From Sphingobacterium yanglingense (GTDB taxonomy: Bacteria; Bacteroidota; Bacteroidia; Sphingobacteriales; Sphingobacteriaceae): DNA of 64,000 bases. The DNA lies in NCBI RefSeq assembly GCF_004363245.1, contig NZ_SNYV01000015.1:372001-436000 (forward strand), given 5' to 3'. Positions 54,235 to 63,300 of this stretch are shown piece after piece. Both the position numbers and the translations under genes were made by a program. The notes beneath the pieces were generated by a model, which saw nothing but the letters and a program-made list of their open reading frames with translations, did no database searches and was not told the origin of the DNA. Within the stretch, counting starts at the first letter, position 1; each line of letters starts with the position of its first letter.

Positions 54235-54270
54235 AAAAAAGGAGCAAAGACATCCAACAATCTTTGCTCT
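54235..54270. terminator. Convergent terminator between slyD-like gene and mnmD
   Basis: GAGCAAAGA (54242-54250) pairs with TCTTTGCTC (54261-54269), loop 10 nt. On the minus strand TTTTTTATTT follows the stem; on the plus strand the T content is weaker, so it serves mainly mnmD and partly the plus gene. Confidence 0.75.
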
Positions 54271-54282
54271 TTGCTCTTGACT

Positions 54283-54948
54283 CTATAGTTTTACAGCTCG
54301 TAACATCTCTCTTTTCCCCGGTGCACCTGGGGCCTTTTCGATTTCAAATCCCAACGCCTTCATTGATCGCTTTAGATTACCAGTAATAGCATACGTAACA
54401 AATACCCCGCCGACACGCAGATATTGACACACATGGGCCAAGGTCTCATCGGTCCACATTTCCGGTTGATGTATCGCTGCAAAAGCATCAAAATAGATAA
54501 CATCAAATAACTGATCGCTCTTAAACTCCAATACCTTACAATGAGCAATCTGCCAGTCGATATCGTCGGCAAAATGCACCGATCTCGTCAAAGCATCAGC
54601 ATATTTATCCTTGAAAGCATTCCACACCGATAGAGAAACATAATTATCATAGCCCATACTAAATATAATATCCGCTGCTAAAGGATAGGCTTCTATCCCA
54701 CAATACTGTAATTTGATTCCTTCGCGGATACTGTAATCTGTAGACTGCAAAAAGTTGAGCCCCGTACCGAAACCAACTTCCAAGATAGCGACCGAATCCA
54801 CCTTCTCCTTTTCAATAAAATACGCTAACCCTGAATGTATAAATACATGCTTACTCTCTTGCAGCGCACCATGCTTTGAATGGTAATGCTCACCTACTTC
54901 GGCATGATATAGCGTACTCGAACCATCGGCCGTAACAACGAAATCCAT
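54283..54948 (-). CDS. mnmD: tRNA (mnm5s2U34) methyltransferase, stand-alone MnmD
   Basis: The 221-residue protein has the SAM-binding motif AILEVGFGTGLNFL, DVIYFDAFAAIHQPEMWTDETLAHVCQYLRVGGVFVTYAITGNLKRSMKALGFEIEKAPGAPGKREMLRAVKL, which matches the MnmD family, including the C-terminal GxPGKREML. It carries out the last methylation in 5-methylaminomethyl-2-thiouridine at the tRNA wobble position. It lacks the FAD domain found in the fused enterobacterial MnmC. It converges with the SlyD-like gene. Confidence 0.95.
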   Translation of the reverse strand: MDFVVTADGSSTLYHAEVGEHYHSKHGALQESKHVFIHSGLAYFIEKEKVDSVAILEVGFGTGLNFLQSTDYSIREGIKLQYCGIEAYPLAADIIFSMGYDNYVSLSVWNAFKDKYADALTRSVHFADDIDWQIAHCKVLEFKSDQLFDVIYFDAFAAIHQPEMWTDETLAHVCQYLRVGGVFVTYAITGNLKRSMKALGFEIEKAPGAPGKREMLRAVKL

Positions 54949-55025
54949 ATTAATCTATTTTTTGAACAAACTTACACAAATTCACAGCAAAGGCCCCAGT
55001 AAAAAAATGATGAAAATACAAGTAT

Positions 55026-55970
55026 TTAGAAACGGAATCCCGTTTTAATTCGACCGTACTGATGATTGCCAAGCATTTCCTTTCCCTCTCTTGTATTAAA
55101 TAGAAAAGATGCATCGATAGAAAACCGACCCTTAGAATAGGCAAAACCGACTTGCTGTGTCAATACGTGACTGGAAATATGATATCGCTCATCCTTTCTA
55201 CGAGCAAACAATGCTCCCTCTATCGTTGCATCATAAAACTGATACATATAGCCAGGTGTATAGAAAAAATAGTATTCTCCTTCATCAGAAAAAAAACCAC
55301 CATTACCCGTAAAATGACTTTGTCTATAAGGAGTCAATTTGCCTACACGAAAATATACCTGCCCCGAAAAATGAGAAAAATTCATACCTCCGCGCCCCAC
55401 GGCCCTTCCAGAAATCTCAAAATGATCCGTCTGATTGCGCCATAGCTTTTTCATAACGGTCCCTTCTATGTCCACACCAACGGAACTACGGAGATCAGAT
55501 TCCCAGCTTTCGACCTCATACATGTTAAATAGCCTATGGATAAAATGCTGTATCTGCTTTCCTTGCCCCGCCCCACCGACAACACCGACTTCTGCCTTAA
55601 CAGTCCAGAGCCACTCATTAGTATATATACGTTGGAATTGGCTATTCAGAAAAAAACGCCCTGTAGACGGACGGTCCCAATTATAATCATTACGATCGTG
55701 CACTTCACTACCATTAAAAAGCTGATGGCCCAACTCCAACCGTAATAAATCGCCTCTACCTGAATTTTGTTGTAAAGGTTTATCAAAAGTTATCACCAAT
55801 CCATTCGTATAGTACTGGTCCTGCCCTGTCATGAGATAGGAGTCATTGTCCGTCTGTAGACTAAGCGCATAACGTCTATTCGTTTGGGAAAACACGGCAG
55901 ATAGACTTAGGAAAAAGCCTCCTAATACAAATACTATCTTTATGAAGGGAGAGATAAACCGTCTACCCAT
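55026..55970 (-). CDS. Lipid A deacylase LpxR family protein
   Basis: The 314-residue protein has a signal peptide (FISPFIKIVFVLGGFFLSLSAVFSQ) and the LpxR-type barrel pattern. Early strands include LQTDNDSYLMTGQDQYYTNGLVITF, which carries the family's active-site Asn-Asp and Thr residues, then LLRLELGHQLF with a His, and a final strand ending GRIKTGFRF with C-terminal Phe, typical of outer-membrane barrels. It should be an outer-membrane esterase that removes the 3'-acyl chains of lipid A. Its distance from the glycan locus is about 5 kb. Confidence 0.9.
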   Translation of the reverse strand: MGRRFISPFIKIVFVLGGFFLSLSAVFSQTNRRYALSLQTDNDSYLMTGQDQYYTNGLVITFDKPLQQNSGRGDLLRLELGHQLFNGSEVHDRNDYNWDRPSTGRFFLNSQFQRIYTNEWLWTVKAEVGVVGGAGQGKQIQHFIHRLFNMYEVESWESDLRSSVGVDIEGTVMKKLWRNQTDHFEISGRAVGRGGMNFSHFSGQVYFRVGKLTPYRQSHFTGNGGFFSDEGEYYFFYTPGYMYQFYDATIEGALFARRKDERYHISSHVLTQQVGFAYSKGRFSIDASFLFNTREGKEMLGNHQYGRIKTGFRF

Positions 55971-56274
55971 TTATTATCTTATAATCTATGAATTAATAAC
56001 ACCGGTCACAATAACAACAAAATAGAGGGAGTCCACTCTTCACAAATTTTCTCTGCAAATAAAAAGAAAACATCACTCTATCAAACTTAAGCTTATTTGG
56101 ACAAAAAATAACCTATAGACCAATCTATATTTTGAAAAAATACATTTGGAGTACATTCTTATTTTCCTCTTCAAGAATCCTTATTTTATATGTTCGGATT
56201 TTTTTCCATCAAAATAAAACAGTTAGGACAATATTGATAAAAAAATAAGCTATTTTAGCTTAAGACTAATCGTT
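55971..56274. promoter_or_regulatory. 304-bp divergent intergenic region with an inverted repeat
   Basis: TAAGCTA (56246-56252) and TAGCTTA (56256-56262) form a 7-bp inverted repeat with TTT between them, 12 bp before the symporter ATG. It may be an operator or a leader hairpin near the start codon. I see nothing else definite in this AT-rich stretch. Confidence 0.45.
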
Positions 56275-57525
56275 ATGCAATCTATTCTCAAAAACTACAG
56301 CAGCATAATACTACTTCTGATCGGCATCAGTTTTGGTAGCCTAATAGGCCTATTCCTTCCTACCGTAGTTCCTTACATCAAACCGTTGGGAGATATTTTT
56401 CTAAACCTACTTTTTGTAGCAGTTATCCCACTGCTGTTTTTTGCAATATCTTCCGCTGTAGCGAATATCGAAGGCAATAATCGTCTAGGTCGCATATTGA
56501 CCAGCATGTCGTTTGTATTTATCATCACTATAACTATTGCGGCAATCTTAACCATACTCGGTTTATGGGCTTTTCCTGTCACCGCAATAAGTGATGGACA
56601 AGGGGCAGACGAAAACATCCTCAATGCAGCCAACGATGGATGGGGAGAAAAAATCGTTCGATTTGTCACAGTAGGCGAATTCGTCAATCTATTATCTCGA
56701 CAGAACATACTCGCATTTGTCATTTTTTCCTTTTTGGTCGGTATATCCGTAAGGAAGAGCGGTGAAGCAGCTCAACCTTTCTTACGCTTCCTCATAGCTG
56801 GTAATGAGGTTATGAAAAACATGCTGGATATCGTTATGAAATTGGGACCTATTGGATTGGGCGCTTATTTTGCTCATCAAGTGCATGAACTAGGTCCTGA
56901 ATTATTCGGGTTCTACGCAAAGCCTTTAGGATTTTATTATATTTTCGGCACAGTGTTCTTCTTTACAGTCTTTTCGGTTTACGCATTTATCGCTAGAGGA
57001 CGTAAGGGCATACCTCTTTTTTGGAAGAACAATATTACGCCATCCCTGACCGCATTGAGCACCTGTAGCAGCCTCGCAACACTACCATCCAACCTCTTGG
57101 CAGCAAAAAGAATAGGAGTGCCTAACAGCGTTGCAAATGTCGTAATCCCGCTTGGCAATACTTTGTACAAAAATGGATCAGCCATTTCTTCCATACTTAA
57201 AATCTATGTCGCATTTTCGATTTTAGAGTGGGATTTTTTTGAACCATCTACCCTATTGATGGCAGTAGGAATTACCTTATTGGTCAGCATGGTTGCTGGA
57301 GGAATTCCCAATGGAGGCTTCATAGGTGAAATGTTGATGATATCAGTATATAATATCCCTAATGAAGCAATACCGGCCATCATGATTATCGGTGCACTCG
57401 TTGATCCACTAGCCACCATACTCAATGCAACAGGCGATACTGTCGCTGCAATGCTAGTAACACGATTTTCCGGAGAGAAATTCACAAAAGGAGAAGAAGA
57501 GAAAGTAGACAGTAGTATTGTTTAA
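56275..57525 (+). CDS. Dicarboxylate/amino acid:cation symporter (DAACS family)
   Basis: The 416-residue protein has eight membrane helices plus two re-entrant loops. HP1 and TM7 are visible as STCSSLATLPSNLLAAKRIGVPN and VIPLGNTLYKNGSAISSI, and HP2 as GGIPNGGFIGEM followed by TM8 DPLATILNATGDTVAAML. The usual TM7 NMDGT motif reads YKNGS here (residues 298-302), and the TM8 Arg-containing DxxRT reads DPLAT, so substrate or ion coupling may differ from the aspartate/glutamate transporters. It sits alone between divergent and downstream ccm genes. Confidence 0.9.
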   Translation: MQSILKNYSSIILLLIGISFGSLIGLFLPTVVPYIKPLGDIFLNLLFVAVIPLLFFAISSAVANIEGNNRLGRILTSMSFVFIITITIAAILTILGLWAFPVTAISDGQGADENILNAANDGWGEKIVRFVTVGEFVNLLSRQNILAFVIFSFLVGISVRKSGEAAQPFLRFLIAGNEVMKNMLDIVMKLGPIGLGAYFAHQVHELGPELFGFYAKPLGFYYIFGTVFFFTVFSVYAFIARGRKGIPLFWKNNITPSLTALSTCSSLATLPSNLLAAKRIGVPNSVANVVIPLGNTLYKNGSAISSILKIYVAFSILEWDFFEPSTLLMAVGITLLVSMVAGGIPNGGFIGEMLMISVYNIPNEAIPAIMIIGALVDPLATILNATGDTVAAMLVTRFSGEKFTKGEEEKVDSSIV

Positions 57526-57852
57526 AATCCGCCGCCTATACCGCGAAGATTTCAAAGAAAAGAGTTTTATGCATTCTTTTTTCCACCTTTATTTGTAATA
57601 TTGATGATGCAATCACTCTACCTATCTTAGAATGACAACAAAGAGACACAAAAAAACATCTAACACCTATCTATCAACCACATAGATATCCCAAGAAATC
57701 TATTTAGATTCGCTCTAAATAAAGAGCGAAGCTTGCTAAATTCCTTCTTTCATTTCTCATTTCGTAATTTTGTAATTGATTACACAGCAAGTAGAAATCA
57801 TAAACGAATACTTGGCATATGAATAACATCATTGCCACAACAAAACGCATAA
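57526..57852. promoter_or_regulatory. 327-bp intergenic region with hairpin and promoter candidate
   Basis: TTCGCTCT (57709-57716) and AGAGCGAA (57723-57730) form a perfect hairpin with a 6-nt loop but no T-run. TAATTTTG at 57765-57772 fits TAnnTTTG and lies 80 bp before the ccmE ATG. The hairpin may be an operator next to that promoter, or the end of the symporter transcript. Confidence 0.45.
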
Positions 57853-58260
57853 ATGAAAAAAAGTTCCATCATCTTAATTGTAATCATAGCAATAGCCATT
57901 GCCATGATTTTAGTTATTTACACGGATTCCAGTACCTATTCAACCTTTGCAGAAGCAAAAGAGAAGAACACAGAACTTTATGTGGTCGGCGTGTTGAATA
58001 AAGAAAAAGACCTACACTACGACCCGGTAAAAGATGCCAATCATTTCTCATTCTACATGTACGATAATGATAGTACCGAATGTCAGGTTGTATTCAATGG
58101 TTCAAAACCACAGGACATAGAACGTTCGGAACAAATCGTATTAACAGGAAAGATGGAAGGAAACACATTTCATGCGAGCAAAATTCTGATGAAATGTCCT
58201 TCAAAATACAATAAAGACCAAGTTGAGGTAATCGAAGCTACAACTACTGCTTCTTTATAA
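57853..58260 (+). CDS. ccmE: CcmE-like cytochrome c heme chaperone, Cys variant
   Basis: The 135-residue protein has an N-terminal membrane anchor (IILIVIIAIAIAMILVIY) and an OB-fold periplasmic domain. CQVVFNGSKPQDIERSEQIVLTGKMEGNTFHASKIL matches the VxYxGxxP...EGQ..V..G and FxAxxxL regions of CcmE. The normal heme-binding His of the HxxxY motif is replaced by Cys115 with Tyr119 (MKCPSKYN). CxxxY versions are known from some deltaproteobacteria and archaea (system I*). It should hand heme to CcmF. The next gene, a CcmF/CcsA, starts 30 bp on. Confidence 0.85.
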   Translation: MKKSSIILIVIIAIAIAMILVIYTDSSTYSTFAEAKEKNTELYVVGVLNKEKDLHYDPVKDANHFSFYMYDNDSTECQVVFNGSKPQDIERSEQIVLTGKMEGNTFHASKILMKCPSKYNKDQVEVIEATTTASL

Positions 58261-58290
58261 CCCAGACTTCTAATTTCTTACTCAATAACA

Positions 58291-60771
58291 ATGGATATTA
58301 CTTACGTAGGCGAGCACCTATGGCCAGGGAAGATAGGGCAATTTTTTGTTATACTATCTTTTGGTGCCTCTTTACTATCACTTATCAGTTATTTCTTTGC
58401 GACTAAAAACCCTGAAGAAAAACATTGGAAAAAATTAGGACGCATCGGTTTTCTATTAAATGCTGTTTCTATTGTTACGATAGGTTCGATTTTATTTTAT
58501 TTAATATATAACCATTATTTCGAGTACCACTACGTATGGGCTCACTCTTCCAAGTCTTTACCTACGCATTACATCATTTCTTCGTTTTGGGAAGGACAAG
58601 AAGGAAGTTTTTGGCTTTGGATGTTTTGGCAGGTTGTACTGGGTACGGTGCTTATTTTTAGAGCTAAAAGCTGGGAAACTGCAGTAATGACTTTCGTCAT
58701 GCTATGTCAGACTTTCCTAGCAACTATGCTAATAGGTGTTGAGATATTTGGAAACCGCTTAGGAAGCTCACCTTTCATTCTATTACGGGATGCCTTAGAT
58801 ATCCCTGTATTGAAAGACCCCAACTACCTTTCAATGATTGCAGATGGTAATGGGTTGAACCCTCTCTTACAGAACTACTGGATGGTTATCCATCCGCCGA
58901 CATTGTTTCTTGGATTCGCCTCGATGATAGTTCCTTTTGCCTATGCCGCAGCTGGGCTTTGGCAAAAACGTTATAAAGAATGGATGACTCCAGGCTTACC
59001 ATGGGCTTTATTCGCGGTCATGATTCTAGGAGGCGGTATCATAATGGGTTCATTTTGGGCATATGAGGCACTAAACTTTGGAGGTTTTTGGGCCTGGGAC
59101 CCTGTAGAAAACGTATCTATCATACCGTGGTTTACACTCATTGCGGCAGTACACGTTATTCTAGCTTATAAACATTCGGGACACGGCTTCTTTACAGCAA
59201 CCTTATTATCACTTATAAGTTTCGTTCTAGTAATTTACGCCTCCTACTTGACAAGGTCTGGTATATTGGGAGAAACATCCGTACACTCTTTCACCAGCTT
59301 GGGAATGTCTGGTCAATTGATTTGGTTCAATCTGACCTTTCTATTCATCATGATCGGGCTCTTAGTATGGAGAAGAAAGGATTTGCCGCGGACACAAAAG
59401 GAAGAAGATATTTATTCCAGAGAATTTTGGTTATTCATTGGTGCATTGGTATTGACGGTAGCCTGTGTACAGATGATCGCGACAACATCCATCCCTGTGT
59501 TCAACGCATTATTTGGGACCAAAGTAGCTCCTCCTATCGACCCGATCGCTCACTACAATAAATGGCAAGGGGCATTTGCAGTAGTAATATTATTACTTAC
59601 CGCTGTGGCTCAGTTTCTGAAATACAAACGCACAGACAGTAAAAAATTCTGGGCGGCCACGCTGGCATCTTTAATAATAACAATTTTGATAGCTGGTATT
59701 GCAGTCTACTTTACCAAGGTGTATACCAACGTAATGTATGTTTTGATTACATTCACAGCTATATTCTGTATAATTGCTAATATTCGTATACTGGGTGATG
59801 CTTTCAAAGGGAAGTGGAAATTAACAGGTTCTGCCGTATCTCATATCGGATTTGGGCTACTCGTCTTAGGGGCTCTTATCGCAGCAGCTACCAACGAAGT
59901 AATATCTGTTAATGATAGTGGTTATATCGGAGTCCAAAACTTCGGAAAAGAAGGCGACAAATTTACAGACCCAGGAGAAAACCTATTCCTTACGGAGGGA
60001 GAACCTGTACAGATGGGTGATTACAAAATCACTTATATAGGCGATAGTATAGCACCACCTAACGTGTATTACCATATCAAATACGAGCGCCTAGATGAAG
60101 AAAGTGGAAAAGTAAAAGAGCACTTCGTATTAAGTCCTTTTGCGCAGAATAACCCTGATATGGGTGGTCTTATTGGTACCCCTGCTACAAAGCATTACTT
60201 AACACACGACGTATACACCCTAATCACCGCCGCCGCGGCAGATTCACAAGCCCCAATGAGTAAAATCAAGGACGAAGAGAAAACCGGCTTTGAGGATTAT
60301 GATGAGCCGGCGACCTACCAAGTCAACATTGGAGATACACTCCGCTATAGGAATGGAATCTTCGTGATAGAAGGGATAAACAAGAACGCTAAACTGGAAA
60401 AAATTCCTTTAAAACCTAGCGATGTCATTGTCGGTCTTAAGATAAAAGTTATAGCTGCAGACGAAAAAACATATGAAGCAGAGCCAACATTCCTATTGAA
60501 AGATGGTAATGCTTATGACTTCAATAAAGATGTGAGTGAGCAAGGCCTGAAATTCAGATTTACCAATATACTGCCTGAGAAGGACAAGCTGGAAATCATG
60601 GTCTATCAAAAACCACTTCCGGAGAAAAAATGGATTGTTTTTAAAGCCATAAAATTCCCTTACATCAACTTCTTCTGGCTTGGGACTATCGTAATGACAG
60701 TAGGCTTCTGTATGGCTATATACAGAAGAATTAAAGAAGGCAAAAAGAGCAATGTAAAAACCGAGATATGA
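58291..60771 (+). CDS. CcmF/CcsA-type cytochrome c assembly protein
   Basis: The 826-residue membrane protein has a CcmF-like membrane core with the WWD-type motif NFGGFWAWDPVENVSIIPWF at about residues 260-279. His residues for heme are in flanking helices (HPPTLFLGF near 204-212; the later SVHSF near 333; AVHVI). The C-terminal part (from about 535) is a large periplasmic domain followed by one last membrane helix and a basic tail. It ligates heme to apocytochrome c together with CcmE. The next gene overlaps by 4 bp. Confidence 0.93.
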   Translation: MDITYVGEHLWPGKIGQFFVILSFGASLLSLISYFFATKNPEEKHWKKLGRIGFLLNAVSIVTIGSILFYLIYNHYFEYHYVWAHSSKSLPTHYIISSFWEGQEGSFWLWMFWQVVLGTVLIFRAKSWETAVMTFVMLCQTFLATMLIGVEIFGNRLGSSPFILLRDALDIPVLKDPNYLSMIADGNGLNPLLQNYWMVIHPPTLFLGFASMIVPFAYAAAGLWQKRYKEWMTPGLPWALFAVMILGGGIIMGSFWAYEALNFGGFWAWDPVENVSIIPWFTLIAAVHVILAYKHSGHGFFTATLLSLISFVLVIYASYLTRSGILGETSVHSFTSLGMSGQLIWFNLTFLFIMIGLLVWRRKDLPRTQKEEDIYSREFWLFIGALVLTVACVQMIATTSIPVFNALFGTKVAPPIDPIAHYNKWQGAFAVVILLLTAVAQFLKYKRTDSKKFWAATLASLIITILIAGIAVYFTKVYTNVMYVLITFTAIFCIIANIRILGDAFKGKWKLTGSAVSHIGFGLLVLGALIAAATNEVISVNDSGYIGVQNFGKEGDKFTDPGENLFLTEGEPVQMGDYKITYIGDSIAPPNVYYHIKYERLDEESGKVKEHFVLSPFAQNNPDMGGLIGTPATKHYLTHDVYTLITAAAADSQAPMSKIKDEEKTGFEDYDEPATYQVNIGDTLRYRNGIFVIEGINKNAKLEKIPLKPSDVIVGLKIKVIAADEKTYEAEPTFLLKDGNAYDFNKDVSEQGLKFRFTNILPEKDKLEIMVYQKPLPEKKWIVFKAIKFPYINFFWLGTIVMTVGFCMAIYRRIKEGKKSNVKTEI

Positions 60772-61535
60772 CAATCGTAATACTAGGAAGTGGAAATGTA
60801 GCAAGTCATCTTGCTCGAGCACTCTACCATAACGGTCATCAGATCATACAGACATACAGTAGACAATCAGCCAATGCAAGAGCATTGGCTGACGCCGTTA
60901 ACGCTATACCGATTTCAGATCTAAAGGACATGGATTGCAACGCAGATATCTATGTCATTGCCGTAACTGATACTGCCATTCCTCAGATTATCGCTGATAT
61001 GCCAGAAATTACCACGGGAACCGTTATACATACTTCTGGAGCAACACCATTGGATGTGCTGAATCGCTTTACTAATTATGGTGTTATATATCCTGCCCAA
61101 AGCATAAGCAAGCAGATTGAAATCGACATGAGCTTGATCCCCGTGGGAATCGAAGCAAACACTAGTGAAACGTTCCAATTACTTACGGATTTGATGACCC
61201 CTGTAGCGCCTCACATATTCGCCTGCAATAGCCAACAAAGACTAGCATTACATGTTGCTGCTGTGCTCGTCAATAACTTCGCCAATGCACTCTTTAATAT
61301 GGCTCAAGGTATCCTAGAGCGCGAACAACTTGATTTTTCCCTCCTTCGCCCAATCATTTTAGAAACCGCAAATAAAGTACAAAATCATCTACCTTCGGAG
61401 GTACAGACAGGCCCTGCTTCTAGAAATGACCTCGGCACGATAAATAGGCATTTGCAATTCCTAAGCTATTCAAATGAGCTAACTGAAATCTATCAACATT
61501 TATCTACTTTCATTACTAAAAGCAGACAGAAATAA
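60768..61535 (+). CDS. Rossmann-fold/DUF2520 protein (ProC-like)
   Basis: The 255-residue protein starts MTIVILGSGNVASHLARAL, a dinucleotide-binding Gly motif (GxGxxA), and contains DIYVIAVTDTAIPQIIADMPEITTGTVIHTSGATPLDVL. The C-terminal DUF2520 domain contains QRLALHVAAVLVNNFANALF and LRPIILETANKVQNH plus GPASRNDLGTINRHLQFL. It resembles F420/pyrroline-carboxylate reductase-like oxidoreductases. The substrate is unknown. Its start overlaps the ccmF gene by 4 bp, so it is probably cotranscribed. Confidence 0.93.
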   Translation: MTIVILGSGNVASHLARALYHNGHQIIQTYSRQSANARALADAVNAIPISDLKDMDCNADIYVIAVTDTAIPQIIADMPEITTGTVIHTSGATPLDVLNRFTNYGVIYPAQSISKQIEIDMSLIPVGIEANTSETFQLLTDLMTPVAPHIFACNSQQRLALHVAAVLVNNFANALFNMAQGILEREQLDFSLLRPIILETANKVQNHLPSEVQTGPASRNDLGTINRHLQFLSYSNELTEIYQHLSTFITKSRQK

Positions 61536-61595
61536 CCCATTGTTTACGAAAAAACTAAAAGTTTAAACCTGTATCATAAAGCGCAAATTACTTGT

Positions 61596-61641
61596 TAATT
61601 TTGCTGTAAATTAAAACAAACGCGCTTAACAAACGTTTGTT
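61596..61641 (+). promoter_or_regulatory. Promoter candidate and 14-bp palindrome upstream of the FMN protein gene
   Basis: TAATTTTG at 61596-61603 fits TAnnTTTG. A perfect palindrome AACAAACGTTTGTT sits at 61628-61641, in the expected leader, with an extra half-site AACAAACG at 61615-61622. The palindrome would suit a TetR- or MarR-type repressor. The MarR gene at 63301 is a candidate, but so is any distant regulator. Confidence 0.5.
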
Positions 61642-61664
61642 CATAGAATAACTTCATATGTATC

Positions 61665-63224
61665 ATGGCAGTTAGAAAATTAATTCTTGTATCCATTATT
61701 CTTGTAAACTTAATTATCATTTCTTTTGGAATTATTTTTACACCCCGTTGGTTTTGGCTTCTAATTATCCCAATTCCATTATTGATTGTCGCAGTTTATC
61801 ATAGTGTGCAAACCAGCCACGCCATACTGCGTAACTACCCCTTGGTCGGTTATTTCAGGTATATCTTTGAATCTATCCGCCCAGAATTAAGACAATACTT
61901 TTGGGAATCGGACACCGATGGCCGTCCGTTCAACAGAAGGCAACGTTCTATTGTCTACCAAAGAGCAAAGAATCAACGCGAGACTGTTGCCTTCGGTATG
62001 CAAACAGACCCCCAAGCAATTGGAAATGAATGGATAGCCCACTCGATATTCCCAACACATATTGAGAATCATGACCTTCGTACAGTAGTCGGTAATAGCG
62101 AATGTAAGCAACCGTACAGCTTAAGCATCTATAATATATCAGCAATGAGTTATGGTGCATTGAGTAAAACAGCTATCACAGCGCTGAACAAAGGTGCCGC
62201 CTTACAGAATTTTGCACATAACACAGGTGAAGGTGGTATTAGTAACTACCATATCAGTGGTGGTGACTTAATCTGGCAAATCGGTACAGGTTACTTTGGC
62301 TGTAGAGATGAACATGGTTATTTTAATGCAGATCTGTTTACAGAGAAAGCAAACAGACCATATGTCAAAATGATCGAGTTAAAAATCTCTCAGGGTGCTA
62401 AACCTGGGCACGGTGGTATCCTACCAGCAGCTAAAAACACCCCTGAGGTCGCTGCAATTCGCCATGTCGTACCTGGTACTGATGTTATGTCGCCACCGGC
62501 GCATAGTGCATTCTCGACACCGTTGGAAATGATGCACTTTATCCAAAAGCTAAGAGATTTATCTGGAGCTAAGCCAATCGGTTTTAAAATATGTATTGGT
62601 GACAAGCAAGAGTTTATTGATATCTGCCAGGCGATGCAGACGACACAGATATTTCCAGACTTCATATCAGTTGATGGATCTGAAGGTGGTACAGGGGCCG
62701 CTCCATTAGAATTCACTGATAACTTGGGAATGCCTCTCTATGATGCGTTGACATTTATAACAAAAACATTAATCAACTTCGGTTTAAAGAAACATATTAA
62801 GATCATCGCATCAAGCCGTATCGTTACCGGTTTTGACTTGCTGAAAGCGATAGCTCTAGGTGCTGATGCCTGCTATAGTGCAAGGGGGATGATGTTTGCA
62901 TTAGGTTGTATTCAAGCTTTGAAATGTAATGAAGATGTCTGTCCTGTGGGTGTAGCAACACAGCGTCCTCATCTTTACAAAGGACTAGATGTTGAGGATA
63001 AATATGTACGAGTAGCTCAGTTCCATAGAAATACCCTCCGCGCTACTGTGGAAATCATGGAAGCTTGTGGTTTCAAAACTTTAGATGACGTCACTGCAGA
63101 CAAGTTTTTCCGAAAGACAGATAACATCACAACATTAAGCTTCCAAGAAATCTATTTTAAGGATAGCGGGCGATTAAATAAAAAAGAAAATGCTTTTGCA
63201 AAGGAAGAGTTTTTAAATCATTAA
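61665..63224 (+). CDS. FMN-binding glutamate synthase-like protein
   Basis: The 519-residue protein has one or two N-terminal membrane helices (residues 5-45) and a GltB-type FMN barrel: YSLSIYNISAMSYGALSKTAITALNKGAALQNFAHNTGEGGIS, SQGAKPGHGGILPAAKNTPEVAAIRHV and SVDGSEGGTGAAPLEF. The 3Fe-4S-type Cys group is GCIQALKCNEDVCPVGVATQRP. No amidotransferase domain is present, so it cannot hydrolyse glutamine itself. Partners and substrate are unknown. The presence of a separate complete gltBD in this window makes a different role likely. Confidence 0.93.
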   Translation: MAVRKLILVSIILVNLIIISFGIIFTPRWFWLLIIPIPLLIVAVYHSVQTSHAILRNYPLVGYFRYIFESIRPELRQYFWESDTDGRPFNRRQRSIVYQRAKNQRETVAFGMQTDPQAIGNEWIAHSIFPTHIENHDLRTVVGNSECKQPYSLSIYNISAMSYGALSKTAITALNKGAALQNFAHNTGEGGISNYHISGGDLIWQIGTGYFGCRDEHGYFNADLFTEKANRPYVKMIELKISQGAKPGHGGILPAAKNTPEVAAIRHVVPGTDVMSPPAHSAFSTPLEMMHFIQKLRDLSGAKPIGFKICIGDKQEFIDICQAMQTTQIFPDFISVDGSEGGTGAAPLEFTDNLGMPLYDALTFITKTLINFGLKKHIKIIASSRIVTGFDLLKAIALGADACYSARGMMFALGCIQALKCNEDVCPVGVATQRPHLYKGLDVEDKYVRVAQFHRNTLRATVEIMEACGFKTLDDVTADKFFRKTDNITTLSFQEIYFKDSGRLNKKENAFAKEEFLNH

Positions 63225-63236
63225 AACATTCCTTCT

Positions 63237-63282
63237 ATATAATAAAAGGCCTCAATCATACTATTGAGGCCTTTTATTATAT
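63237..63282. terminator. Convergent bidirectional terminator
   Basis: A perfect 20-bp inverted repeat, ATATAATAAAAGGCCTCAAT (63237-63256) with its complement at 63263-63282, loop CATACT. The arms end in A/T runs that give T-tracts on both strands. It lies between the FMN protein gene and the MarR gene. Confidence 0.9.
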
Positions 63283-63300
63283 CTATAGTGTTTCAAAAAA

